Source: JAYKGU01 sp035285585 (GTDB lineage Bacteria; Cyanobacteriota; Cyanobacteriia; CAKZMO01). Taken from it: DNA of 15,446 bases. The DNA lies in the NCBI GenBank assembly GCA_035285585.1, contig JAYKGU010000049.1, positions 1-15,446 on the forward strand, read 5' to 3'. A program made the position numbers and the translations under genes. This document shows positions 5,505-13,104 of this stretch, in pieces. The notes below the pieces were generated by a model. It was not told where the DNA came from, did not search any database, and saw nothing but the letters and a program-made list of their open reading frames with translations. Every line of letters starts with the position of its first letter. Positions within the stretch are counted from its first letter, which is position 1.

Positions 5505-7796
5505 ATGTTGTATCATAGCAAATCCACAGCGACCGACCGTTGGCCCTCCACCTGGATCGAGGGGGCGACCCGGAGCGGCAAAACCCGCCAACTGGTTCAA
5601 CAGTTTTGCGACTGGGTTGGCCCCGATGCTGCTGCTTCCCATCCGCTGCAGCAAGGAGCAGGAGAACGGGGCCATCGGGGAATTTTGGTTTTTGCCGCCA
5701 ATGGTGATAACCGCATTGAGCTGGCCGATCGGCTGATGGTGGCCACCGGGGGCAGCTATCCGTTTGACTCCACCACGCCCCTGGGCTTTTTCCAGGATGA
5801 GGTGCTGCTGTTCTGGCCGCTGGTAGCTCAGCAGCTTGATCTCAGCGTCCAGTTTCCCATCCGGTTGCGCCCTGAGACCGAGCAGGAGCTGGCCACCCGC
5901 CTCTGGCAGCCTGCCCTGGACAGCGGACGGCTGCAGCAGGAAGGGGTGCGGGACTACTACCTGGTGCGCCGCACCCTCGACCTGTACCAACTGGCGGCCA
6001 GTGGCGGCGTTCCCAGCGAAGACATTGCCGCCCGCCTGCAGGCCGGTTTCACTCCCCCCGGAGAATCCTCGGCTCTGTGGGACAGTATGGGGGATCTGCT
6101 GCTGGAATGGCGCACCTGGTGCCTGGAGCGGGGGCTGCTGACCTATGGCATCCTCTCGGAGCTGTACTGGCGGCACCTGTTGCCCCACCCCACCTATCAG
6201 CAGCGGCTGGGCGATCGCTACCAGGCCGTATTTGCCGACGATGGGGACGAATATCCGGCGATCGCCACCCAGCTCTTCCACCAGTGCCTGGAACTGGGTC
6301 TCCCTGGGGTGTTTACCTTTAACCCCGAAGGCGCGATGCGGCTGGGTCTGGGGGGCGATCCCGACGCTTTTGCCTCCCTCCGAGACCGCTGCCCCACCCA
6401 GGTTTCCCTGCCCCGCGACCCAGACAACAGTCTGGGGGCAGTCTGGGGCCATCAGGTGTGGGACTGGGTGAAAGCCCCCCTGGTGGTGCCAGAACTGCCC
6501 GCCAGCATCCGTTCAATTCAAACCGTCTCCAGGGCCGAGCTGCTGCGGACAACGGCGGCGGTAATTCAGCAGGCGATCGCCACGGGTCAGATCCAGCCCC
6601 AGGAGGTGGCGATCATTGGGCCGGGGCTGGATGCGATCGCCCGCTACACCCTCCGCACCATTTTGACCGCCCAGGGGATTGCCGTAGAGGCCGTGAGCGA
6701 CCAGCAGCCCATCGTCAGCTCCCCTGCGGTGCGGGCGCTGCTCAGCCTGATGGCGCTGGTGTATCCGGGGCTGGGGCGGCTGATTGCGCGGGAGGCGATC
6801 GCCGAAATGCTGGTGGTGCTCAGCCGTCGCCCCCAGCCGTCGTTTGCGTCCCAGGAAGATGGGCAGGAGGGGGATCCCAGGGGTACTGGTGGGGCGATCG
6901 CCCCTGCTGATATGCCCATCGACCCCGTTCGCGCTGGACTGATTGTGGATCACTGCTTCATCCCCGACCCCAGCCACCCCCACCTGCTGCCGGTGACCGC
7001 CTTTCCCCGCTGGGATCGCCTGGGCTATGCCGCCACCCACGCCTATGACGAAATTCGCCAGTGGATTGAGGCGCAAAAGCTGCAGCAACAGCAGCGGCTG
7101 CTGCTCAATCCCCTGACGCTGCTGGATCGGGCCATTCAAAAGTTTCTCCTGGGGGGTGCGGCCCTGCGGGCCGACGAACTGGCGGTGGTGCGCGAACTCA
7201 TGGAAACCGCCCAGCATTACTGGGAGGTGGATGCCCGTCTGCGCCAGATTTCCCTGACTGAACAGACCGCTGGAGCCGCTGACCCGACCCCCTCCACCGT
7301 GCAGCGCTTCATCCAGCTTCTGCGCGGCGGTACCATCACCGCCGACCCCTATCCGGTGCGACCGCTGGAGGGCAGCCCCCAGGCGGTGACCCTGGCCACC
7401 ATTTTTCAGTACCGGGCCAACCGCCTCAGCCATCCCTGGCAGTTTTGGCTGGACGTGGGATCGCCGCTCTGGCTCACGGGGGGTGGCTACCTGTTTGGTG
7501 CGCCCCTGTTTCTCCAGCAGTGGTCGGGCCAGCCCTGGAGCGCTGCCGATACTCTCCAGGCCAACGACGACCGGCTGCGGCGCAATTTGCTCGATTTGTT
7601 GGGACGGGCCACTGACCGGGTTTACTGGTGTCACAGCGACCTGGCCACCACCGGGCAGGAACAGGCTGGGCCGCTGATCTCCCTGGTTCATGCGGTGCGG
7701 CTGGAGGACGTTGCGGCTCCCGATGTGCCTGAACCAAATACTCCTGAACCAAATACTCCTGAACCGGACATGCCTGAAATCGAGGTGACGGGTTGA
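5505..7796 (+). CDS. UvrD/AddB-like superfamily 1 helicase-like ATPase
   Basis: The 763-residue protein looks like a divergent member of the UvrD/Rep/AddB group, ATP-driven enzymes acting on DNA ends or single strands. The signs are in order: Walker A GATRSGKT (20-27); a Walker B-like VFADDGDEYPAIATQLF (242-258), in the place where UvrD has D-E-x-Q-D; a degenerate motif-IV-like GGDPDAFASLRD (283-294); QPIVSSPAVRALLSLMALV (401-419), similar to the segment after motif IV in AddB-type proteins; and near the C-terminus LLGRATDRVYWCHSDL, in the place of the motif VI arginine finger. No cysteine cluster or nuclease motif of AddB/RecB is visible, so this would be helicase without nuclease. Cyanobacterial homologues are often left as hypothetical or 'recombinase family'. 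The tail carries a short PEPNT repeat. It is transcribed divergently from pxcA with no partner gene. Function is inferred. Confidence 0.7.
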   Translation: MLYHSKSTATDRWPSTWIEGATRSGKTRQLVQQFCDWVGPDAAASHPLQQGAGERGHRGILVFAANGDNRIELADRLMVATGGSYPFDSTTPLGFFQDEVLLFWPLVAQQLDLSVQFPIRLRPETEQELATRLWQPALDSGRLQQEGVRDYYLVRRTLDLYQLAASGGVPSEDIAARLQAGFTPPGESSALWDSMGDLLLEWRTWCLERGLLTYGILSELYWRHLLPHPTYQQRLGDRYQAVFADDGDEYPAIATQLFHQCLELGLPGVFTFNPEGAMRLGLGGDPDAFASLRDRCPTQVSLPRDPDNSLGAVWGHQVWDWVKAPLVVPELPASIRSIQTVSRAELLRTTAAVIQQAIATGQIQPQEVAIIGPGLDAIARYTLRTILTAQGIAVEAVSDQQPIVSSPAVRALLSLMALVYPGLGRLIAREAIAEMLVVLSRRPQPSFASQEDGQEGDPRGTGGAIAPADMPIDPVRAGLIVDHCFIPDPSHPHLLPVTAFPRWDRLGYAATHAYDEIRQWIEAQKLQQQQRLLLNPLTLLDRAIQKFLLGGAALRADELAVVRELMETAQHYWEVDARLRQISLTEQTAGAADPTPSTVQRFIQLLRGGTITADPYPVRPLEGSPQAVTLATIFQYRANRLSHPWQFWLDVGSPLWLTGGGYLFGAPLFLQQWSGQPWSAADTLQANDDRLRRNLLDLLGRATDRVYWCHSDLATTGQEQAGPLISLVHAVRLEDVAAPDVPEPNTPEPNTPEPDMPEIEVTG
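7728..7772 (+). repeat. 15-bp tandem repeat encoding PEPNT near the gene end
   Basis: CCTGAACCAAATACT occurs twice exactly (7728-7742, 7743-7757) and a third, diverged copy follows. In frame it encodes PEPNT-PEPNT-PEPDM, an acidic, proline-rich tail just before the stop codon. It probably arose by slippage. Confidence 0.8.
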
Positions 7797-7837
7797 GGAG
7801 GGGGCGATCGCCCGGTGGGTCATCTGGCATGGAGGTG

Positions 7838-8043
7838 GCCCTCATCCCCCAGCCCCTTTTCCCATTAGTCATGGATTGAACAAGATGAAATTCCTGGGGT
7901 AGGGGCATAGAATTCCATGCTCCTACCCGGTCGGACAATTACAGGCTATTTAATTCACGATCCTAAGGGAGAAGGGGATCCAGAACGGAGCGCCCGTTTC
8001 AAAGCCCCTCGCCCTCTTTGGGAGAGGGGTTTGGGGTGAGGGC
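7838..8043. repeat. Imperfect inverted-repeat (MITE-like) element
   Basis: The left arm GCCCTCATCCCCCAGCCCC, ending TTTTCCCA at 7864, matches the reverse complement of the right arm at 8019-8043 (GCCCTCACCCCAAACCCC, then TCTCCCA), with some mismatches. The right arm also forms a local hairpin (CCCCTC 8005-8010 with GAGGGG 8024-8029). The 206-bp interval has no coding potential and fills most of the space between the helicase-like gene and coaD. Such G/C-rich palindromic intergenic elements are common in cyanobacteria. Mobility is inferred from the end structure only. Confidence 0.55.
7897..7928. repeat. Near-perfect 12-bp-arm palindrome inside the MITE-like element
   Basis: GGGTAGGGGCAT, the loop AGAATTCC, then ATGCTCCTACCC pair with 11 of 12 bases matching. 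It looks like a separate small repeat nested within, or part of, the larger inverted repeat. Confidence 0.65.
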
Positions 8044-8128
8044 GAAATGGCCAGGAGCGGAGCAAATGATCCACTAGTTCGCCAAACTGCTTGCCCCGCC
8101 TGCTTTTCATCTTTAGAGAAAAAGAATC

Positions 8129-8159
8129 TTTACGGTCGCGATTATCCTGCTTGTATAAT
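8129..8159 (+). promoter_or_regulatory. Putative sigma-70-type promoter for coaD
   Basis: TTTACG at 8129-8134 and a perfect TATAAT at 8154-8159 are separated by 19 bp, slightly long. TG lies directly before the -10. Transcription would start near 8166, giving a leader of about 20 nt before the GTG start. Confidence 0.5.
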
Positions 8160-8185
8160 CACCACAACGACGTTTGCATGCACCC

Positions 8186-8674
8186 GTGATTGCCATCTAT
8201 CCCGGTAGCTTCGATCCCATTACCCTTGGGCACCTCGACATCATTGAGCGGGGCTGTCAGCTATTTGAGCGCGTCGTTGTGGCCGTGCTCAGCAATCCCA
8301 ATAAGTCACCTTTGTTTACCGTGCAGCAGCGCATTGAGCACATCCGCCTGTCCACCAAGCATCTCTCAAATGTTGAGGTTGATAGCTTCGGTGGTCTCAC
8401 GGTCACCTATGCTAATGTGCGGGCGGCGCGGGTACTGCTGCGCGGGCTGCGGGCCGTTTCTGACTTCGAAATGGAGTTGCAAATGGCGCATACCAACAAA
8501 ACCCTCGCAGACGACATTGAGACGGTTTTTCTGGCAACCTCCAACGAGTACAGCTTTTTGAGCAGTAGCGTGGTCAAGGAAATCGCCAAATTTGGTGGCC
8601 CGGTGGACCACCTCGTACCGCCCCCCGTCGCTCTGGAAATTCGCCAATGCTACGCCGAGACCCCGATCCGATGA
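8186..8674 (+). CDS. coaD: Phosphopantetheine adenylyltransferase CoaD
   Basis: CoaD transfers AMP from ATP to 4'-phosphopantetheine to form dephospho-CoA, the fourth step of cytosolic CoA synthesis. The nucleotidyltransferase motif is IYPGSFDPITLGH near residues 4-16, with His16 of TxGH. RGLR (86-89) and the C-terminal FLSSSVVKE (124-132) are also present. The protein is 162 residues, the usual length. The GTG at 8186 is chosen because it aligns the product with the common N-terminus MIAIYPGSFDPIT; a TTG at 8174 in the same frame would add four residues (MHAP). Neither has a clear Shine-Dalgarno sequence. Its stop overlaps the start of the next gene as ATGA, so the two are probably translationally coupled. 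Confidence 0.93.
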   Translation: MIAIYPGSFDPITLGHLDIIERGCQLFERVVVAVLSNPNKSPLFTVQQRIEHIRLSTKHLSNVEVDSFGGLTVTYANVRAARVLLRGLRAVSDFEMELQMAHTNKTLADDIETVFLATSNEYSFLSSSVVKEIAKFGGPVDHLVPPPVALEIRQCYAETPIR

Positions 8675-9387
8675 CGCTTACCTCCCATCCTCTGACCTTA
8701 CCCAGCGAACCCGTGAAAAATGGCCTCCCCTATTCAGATGCATCTTCCCCTGAAGGCATGGATATTCAGCGGGAACTGAGCCGGATGGAGGAGATGATTT
8801 TAGATAGTCCTCGCATCCCCCTCAGCCGTCGCACCCTGATTGACGAGGAGCAGGTTCTGGATCAGCTTGAGCTGATTCAACTGGCGCTGCCATCGGCCTT
8901 TCAAGAGGCCCTAAACGTCATTCGCCAGAAGGAGGCAATTCTGCTGGAGGCCGAGCAGTATGCCCAGGATCTGGTGGATGCGGCGGAGCGACGGGCGGCG
9001 CAAATTCTCGACGAAATGGGGCTGATGCGGCAGGCCGAAATTGAAATTGCCCAGGCCCGTCAACAGGTACAGCAGGAGTGTGAGGCCATGCGGGATCAGG
9101 TGCGGGCAGAAATCGACCAGATGCACCTGCAGGCCCAGCAAGACTTGGAAGAAATGCGTCAAATGGCGATCGCCGAATGCCGAGACGTAGAGCGGGGGGC
9201 CGACGCCTATGCCGACCGGGTATTGGGCGACATGGAGCGGCAGCTCAATGAAATGATGCGCGTTATCCGCAACGGGCGACAGCAGCTTCGCCCCGAATCG
9301 CCCCCCAGCCATTTACCTCCCCCACGACCTGGGGAGTTTGGGGGGAGCCGCTCCTATCCACCGCGACCGGGCGATCGCCATCGCTAA
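8671..9387 (+). CDS. Coiled-coil protein co-transcribed with coaD (conserved cyanobacterial, DivIVA/ATPase-E-like architecture)
   Basis: The protein has no recognised enzymatic motif. From the ATG at 8671 it is 238 residues. There is a disordered N-terminus of about 40 residues, then a conserved-looking IPLSRRTLIDEEQVLDQLEL (about 50-69), then an almost uninterrupted charged heptad-like stretch from about 79 to 203 rich in Glu, Gln, Arg and Ala, and a Pro-rich tail (206-238). The order of a short folded N-terminal motif followed by a long coiled coil resembles DivIVA-type or V-ATPase-E-type proteins, but that is architecture only. The first four bases of the gene are shared with the coaD stop (ATGA). 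An ATG at 8647 in the same frame would add eight residues inside coaD; the overlap start is preferred. It may be structural or scaffold-like. Confidence 0.75.
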   Translation: MTLTSHPLTLPSEPVKNGLPYSDASSPEGMDIQRELSRMEEMILDSPRIPLSRRTLIDEEQVLDQLELIQLALPSAFQEALNVIRQKEAILLEAEQYAQDLVDAAERRAAQILDEMGLMRQAEIEIAQARQQVQQECEAMRDQVRAEIDQMHLQAQQDLEEMRQMAIAECRDVERGADAYADRVLGDMERQLNEMMRVIRNGRQQLRPESPPSHLPPPRPGEFGGSRSYPPRPGDRHR

Positions 9388-9396
9388 CGGGCAGCA

Positions 9397-9423
9397 GGTA
9401 GGGTGAGCGATGTCCACCCCACC
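9397..9423. repeat. Hairpin between convergent genes
   Basis: GGTAGGGTG (9397-9405) pairs with CACCCCACC (9415-9423) with one mismatch. It lies in the 49-bp gap between the coiled-coil gene and potD, which converge. No U-run follows on either strand, so it could be a factor-dependent bidirectional end or just a repeat. Confidence 0.4.
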
Positions 9424-9436
9424 CACCACGGTTGTA

Positions 9437-10585
9437 TTAACTGCTCACCAGCTCCGTCCAGTAGTTTTCGTACAGCTCGGTGGCATCTCCCACGGGGGCG
9501 AGGCCCTCGCACTTGGCCAGCACCTCCTCCGACGGGAAGAGGTCGGTGTTTTCCTTCAATTCGCTGGGCAGCAACTCGTACGCGGCTTTATTGGGCGTTG
9601 CTACGTAAAGGCTTTCCACCACCTGCTTGGAAACTTCGGGATCAAGTATAAAGTTTAACCAGGCATAGGCCGCTTCTGGATTGGGAGCGGTTTTAGGAAT
9701 AACCATGGTGTCTGTCCAGAGAGAAGAGCCGCTGCTGGGTACGATGTAATCCAGATTTTCGTCTTCCAGGGTGGCGGCGATCGCCTCGGTGGAATAGCTC
9801 ATCACCACCAGTAAGTCTCCCCCTAGAAGCTGGTCTTCCCAGCCAAAGGACTGGAAGTTGGCGATCGCCGGTTTGAGTTCAACCAGACGCTCGTAGGCGG
9901 CTTCGATCTCCTCAGGGTTGGTGGAGTTGTAGGAATAGCCCAGGGATCGCAGCACTGCTCCCATGGTTTCCCGCACATCATCCAGGAGGGTGAGGCGGTT
10001 GGCAATCAGGTCAATATTGTCCCAAAGGTAGCCCCAATCGGTGGGGCCGGGTTCAAGAATCGCCTTGTTGTAAAGCAGGCCCGTCGTGCCCCAGCTATAG
10101 GGAACGCTGTGCTTGTTCTGTGGATCGTAAACGGGGCTTTGCCAATTGCTGTACAACGCGTCTAGCCCCTGGAGTTGCGATTGGTCAAGGGACGCTAGCA
10201 TTCCCAGCTCAATCATCTGCTGCACCATGTAGTCAGACGGGTAGAGGATGCTGTAGGCACTACCGCCGCCCGCCTGCATCCGTGCCAGCATGACTTCGTT
10301 GGATTCGTAAATATCAACCACAACCTGGTAGCCCGTACGCTCTGTAAACAGGTTGAGCAGCCCGTCGGTGGTGTAATCGGCCCAGGTGTAGATGTGCAGC
10401 GTCCCTGCATCTGATGCTGCAGTGGAATCGTCGCCGCCTTCTGCAGGTTGGATATTAGCCAGTTCGCTCCGGCAGTTTGATAGAGCGATCCCAGACAGCG
10501 CTGCCGCCGAAGCTTGTAAAAACCTCCGGCGCGTCGGCGTAAACCGCTGCGATCGCCCCAATTGAAGTCGCGAATTCTGTTTCAT
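9437..10585 (-). CDS. potD: Polyamine-type ABC transporter substrate-binding protein PotD
   Basis: This is an extracytoplasmic solute-binding protein for spermidine/putrescine-type importers. It is 382 residues long. The N-terminus has a Tat-like motif (TRRRFLQ, 18-24), a hydrophobic stretch (ASAAALSGIAL) and a Cys at 38 in LSNC that may be lipidated, although Asn at -1 is unusual for a lipobox. The mature part opens LHIYTWADYTTDGLLNLF (63-80), followed by YESNEVMLARM (93-103), YPSDYMVQQM and VPYSWGTTGLLYNK, in the same order as in E. coli PotD. The W/Y residues of the WADY segment fit amine cage positions. The gene stands alone, convergent with the coiled-coil gene. Its permease partner may be the PotB gene 5.7 kb away, with potA and potC elsewhere. 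Substrate is inferred. Confidence 0.9.
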   Translation of the reverse strand: MKQNSRLQLGRSQRFTPTRRRFLQASAAALSGIALSNCRSELANIQPAEGGDDSTAASDAGTLHIYTWADYTTDGLLNLFTERTGYQVVVDIYESNEVMLARMQAGGGSAYSILYPSDYMVQQMIELGMLASLDQSQLQGLDALYSNWQSPVYDPQNKHSVPYSWGTTGLLYNKAILEPGPTDWGYLWDNIDLIANRLTLLDDVRETMGAVLRSLGYSYNSTNPEEIEAAYERLVELKPAIANFQSFGWEDQLLGGDLLVVMSYSTEAIAATLEDENLDYIVPSSGSSLWTDTMVIPKTAPNPEAAYAWLNFILDPEVSKQVVESLYVATPNKAAYELLPSELKENTDLFPSEEVLAKCEGLAPVGDATELYENYWTELVSS

Positions 10586-10678
10586 GGTATCAGCACGCTC
10601 TCCCAGCTAATAAAACAGCAGTGACCAGACCCAAGATTTTGATTGTAGCTGAGGGTGTGGCAAGTGGAGTCTTCCAGC

Positions 10679-10831
10679 TTATTCAGGCCGAGGGCTGTAG
10701 TCCATTTCCCGGATCAATCCCTGGAGTGCCCTGAACTGTCGGGCGATCGCCACTAACCCAGCACCATCATGCGACAAAACTGGGAGTAGATCCAGCAATT
10801 TACCCTGGTTTTCAAATGGGTGCTCAAGCAC
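10679..10831 (-). CDS. Possible small protein or C-terminal gene fragment, 50 codons
   Basis: From a GTG at 10831 the minus strand stays open for 50 codons to the TAA at 10679. The product includes LLDLLPVLSHDGAGLVAIAR, QFRALQGLIREMDYS and the end PRPE. Composition is protein-like: two amphipathic helical stretches and no low complexity. The frame reads across a HIP1 site as VAIAR. There is a stop (TGA) directly upstream and no clear Shine-Dalgarno, so it may instead be the surviving C-terminus of a lost gene. I do not recognise a family. It lies 94 bp upstream of potD in the same direction. Confidence 0.3.
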   Translation of the reverse strand: MLEHPFENQGKLLDLLPVLSHDGAGLVAIARQFRALQGLIREMDYSPRPE

Positions 10832-10932
10832 AATTCATGACAAGTTGTGGGGATGTGCGCTCCTGCCAGGGAGGCACACCTCCAGGAAAATAATTTTGTT
10901 TAAGTAGGTGGTCATAAGTAAACGTAGCTATG

Positions 10933-10966
10933 GTAGGGTACGCCCTCCGGCGAGGGCGCACCCTAC
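10933..10966. repeat. Long hairpin with 15-bp arms
   Basis: GTAGGGTACGCCCTC, loop CGGC, then GAGGGCGCACCCTAC pair at 14 of 15 positions. On the plus strand it is followed by TGGCTTTTATTTTT, which resembles a terminator tail, but no plus-strand gene ends there. It is more likely an interspersed repeat 40 bp downstream of the deacetylase gene, and could stabilise that message's 3' end. Confidence 0.7.
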
Positions 10967-11005
10967 TGGCTTTTATTTTTGGCCACGTACTTACCTGCTT
11001 AGGTG

Positions 11006-12940
11006 CTAATTGGAGCTGAGTGAAGGGGTTTCAGAGGCGATCGCACAGTCCAGCCCCGCCGCCTGCGTTTCTGTAGCGGTGGGCACCAGGCCAACCACAT
11101 GGGGAACGGGACGGGGCGTGTACAGCGTCATCGGCTCACCTCGATAGGCCAGGGAGGTACTTGCCCCCGAATCGAGCATCACCGCGTCCCGGAAGCCTGC
11201 CTGCTGCAAAATTTGGCCCAGGCCCACGGAGCCGATCATGTCGTTGGTGATGCCGATGACGGGCTGTCCCGACTGGTTGATGCCCCAAAAGGCCCGGTGG
11301 CGTGCGGCGTCGAAGTCAAACAGGTCGCCAAAGGAAGCGGGCGATCGTGGCTGGCTATTTTTCACCAACCAGGCTGCCCCCACAAAGGCATCGGTGACGT
11401 CGGGCATCTCGGCGCGAACGCCCTCCAGGGAATTGTGCTTTGCGGCATCAAAGGGAACAAAACGCACCTCATCCGGGCTAATGAGCACCAGCGGACGTCC
11501 GTTGAGCTTCAGGTTTTCCCCCGGATTTCCCGGCACAAATTCCTGGGTGTGCTGGCTCAGCACGGGGCCAATCATGACATTGGAGTCCAGATATTTCATA
11601 GAGAAAAATCCCCCATCCACCGCCGCCACTACCTCGGTGTCTGCGATGATCTCTTCTACCTGGTAGCGGCTGTCTGCATGGATCGTAACGGGTTGACCGC
11701 CGGTTACCAGGGTCAGGGGTAAATCCTCAAAGACCGGGTGGGTTTTGCGGACGGGAGCCGTGAAGTCAAAGCTGTTGCCCCAGCGGGGAGACGGGGGGCC
11801 GCCCCAGGTTTCCTCAACAGCCCGCTGCAGTTGGGATTGGCCCATGCGATCGACCGCCAGCAGGCTCTGAGACTCGCCTGCAAACCGATCCTCGGCGTTG
11901 TCCATGGTGAGCGCGGCCCGATAGCCAGCCTCAGCCACCGCCTCGGCTACCCGTTCATCGTAGTTGCCTTCGGGATAGGTGAAATAGCGAATGGGAATGC
12001 CTAGTTCGGTTTCGAGGATGTGCTTGGACTCCACCACCTCCTGCCATAGCTCGGCATCCGTCAGCTCACGCAAATCGCGGGGATGGTTGACGCTGTGGGC
12101 AGCAATGGTCACCAGCGGATCGGCGGCCATCGTCCGGAGCTGTTCCCAGTTGACGCCGGGACGCCCGTGGTCGCGCCCCACCTTGTAGGTGTAGATGGAG
12201 AACAGCCCTGGATAGCCGTATTTCTTCAGGAGCGGGTAAACGTGCTCGTAGTGGCCGACGTAGCCATCGTCAAAGGTGAGCAGGATGGGCTTTTCGGGTA
12301 GGCCCAGGCCCGTACGCAGGTGGGTGACGAGCTGATCCATGGTGATGGGGGTTAGCCCATTTTCTTGAATCAGCTGCAGGTGGCTCTCAAACTCCTCTGG
12401 GGTAACGTCAAAGAAAACTTCCTTCTCCGGGAGAATGTCGTGGTACATCATCACGGGTACCTTCGCCAGCCGTGCCTGCTCGTGCAGATCGGGCCAGGGG
12501 GTGGCTGAAAAGGTGGCCGCCAGCTTGGGGCCAAGGCTCTGCATCATCGTCTCCAGCCCCGTCTCAGGAGCCTCCACCCAGGTGGCTACGTCGATAGCCT
12601 GGCGCGCCACACCGTTGAGCAGGGCAGGCATCGCCAGTTCGGGGGGACGGCATACTGCCTGGGTGGCTTCGGAGTCTTCTGGATCGGTGCTGCCCAGCCC
12701 AGTGCCATTGAAACCAGAGTAGGAGGGCCGACTGAGGGTGGCCAGGTTAGCCGGGGCTACCCTGCCTGAAACCGGACTTGCTGCTGGCGCGCCGATCGCC
12801 AAGACGCCCGTGGGAGTGAGCAGGGCGATCGCCCCTAAACTGGCACAGGCCCGTCGCCAGAGGGGGCGATCGCTCAGGACGGCAACTGGATGAGAGGTAA
12901 GGAAGGGTTGAGCAAAGGATGACTTCACGGTGAATCCCAT
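11006..12940 (-). CDS. Secreted polysaccharide deacetylase fused to a phosphodiester glycosidase (NAGPA-like) domain
   Basis: The 644-residue protein has a basic segment (PLWRRACASLG) and a hydrophobic stretch at about 33-50 that should act as a signal peptide or anchor, so it works outside the cytoplasm. The first domain is a NodB-type (CE4) deacetylase: VPVMMYHDIL (161-170), LLTFDDGY (220-227) with the catalytic and metal Asp pair, HSVNHP with metal ligands His282 and His286, and FTYPEGNYDE (320-329). The second domain is NAGPA-like: VVAAVDGGFFSM (437-448), GFGDL-like and WGINQSGQPVIGI stretches, and VMLDSGASTSL (587-597). The likely role is to remove acetyl groups and cleave a phosphodiester-linked sugar on wall or exopolysaccharide, inferred from the families. 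The ATG at 12940 is used; no strong ribosome site is seen. It is monocistronic. Confidence 0.88.
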   Translation of the reverse strand: MGFTVKSSFAQPFLTSHPVAVLSDRPLWRRACASLGAIALLTPTGVLAIGAPAASPVSGRVAPANLATLSRPSYSGFNGTGLGSTDPEDSEATQAVCRPPELAMPALLNGVARQAIDVATWVEAPETGLETMMQSLGPKLAATFSATPWPDLHEQARLAKVPVMMYHDILPEKEVFFDVTPEEFESHLQLIQENGLTPITMDQLVTHLRTGLGLPEKPILLTFDDGYVGHYEHVYPLLKKYGYPGLFSIYTYKVGRDHGRPGVNWEQLRTMAADPLVTIAAHSVNHPRDLRELTDAELWQEVVESKHILETELGIPIRYFTYPEGNYDERVAEAVAEAGYRAALTMDNAEDRFAGESQSLLAVDRMGQSQLQRAVEETWGGPPSPRWGNSFDFTAPVRKTHPVFEDLPLTLVTGGQPVTIHADSRYQVEEIIADTEVVAAVDGGFFSMKYLDSNVMIGPVLSQHTQEFVPGNPGENLKLNGRPLVLISPDEVRFVPFDAAKHNSLEGVRAEMPDVTDAFVGAAWLVKNSQPRSPASFGDLFDFDAARHRAFWGINQSGQPVIGITNDMIGSVGLGQILQQAGFRDAVMLDSGASTSLAYRGEPMTLYTPRPVPHVVGLVPTATETQAAGLDCAIASETPSLSSN

Positions 12941-13030
12941 AAACGGTCGCTAGAGGGAAGGCTTTTTTGAGATCCGGGTGCAGCAAAGCCGCATCGATTC
13001 CCTAGACTACGCTAGTTCTACCCGATTTTG
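12941..13030 (-). promoter_or_regulatory. Upstream region of the deacetylase gene
   Basis: This short space lies between the DUF4079 terminator and the deacetylase start. The promoter should be here, but no convincing -35/-10 pair was found. Confidence 0.25.
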
Positions 13031-13054
13031 ATAAAAATGCCTGGTTTCCCAGGC
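13031..13054 (-). terminator. Rho-independent terminator for the DUF4079 gene
   Basis: On the minus strand GCCTGG-GAAA-CCAGGC is followed by ATTTTTATC. A perfect 6-bp GC-rich stem with a GNRA-type tetraloop and a U-run sits about 50 bp after the stop at 13105. It should also insulate the downstream deacetylase gene. Confidence 0.8.
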
Positions 13055-13104
13055 AACATTTTCTAGCGTTATGGAATTTTCACGGATGCAAGCTAGCGAA
13101 CCGG

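Larger units (their letters stand above)
10586..11005. other. Gap between the deacetylase gene and potD
   Basis: This 420-bp stretch should contain the potD promoter on the minus strand, which I could not pin down. It holds a possible 50-codon minus-strand ORF (10679-10831), a HIP1 site near 10742, a small GGAGG-CACA-CCTCC stem near 10869-10882, and a long hairpin at 10933-10966. Nothing else is recognised. Confidence 0.5.

Noticed and set aside
5469..6452. 327-residue minus-strand frame opposite the start of the helicase-like gene
   Set aside because: Antisense shadow; Gly/Gln/Pro-rich with no motifs, and it would overlap the Walker A region.
6513..7823. 436-residue open frame on the minus strand opposite the helicase-like gene
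   Set aside because: It is a G+C-rich antisense shadow: no motifs, low-complexity composition, and the plus strand carries ordered helicase motifs.
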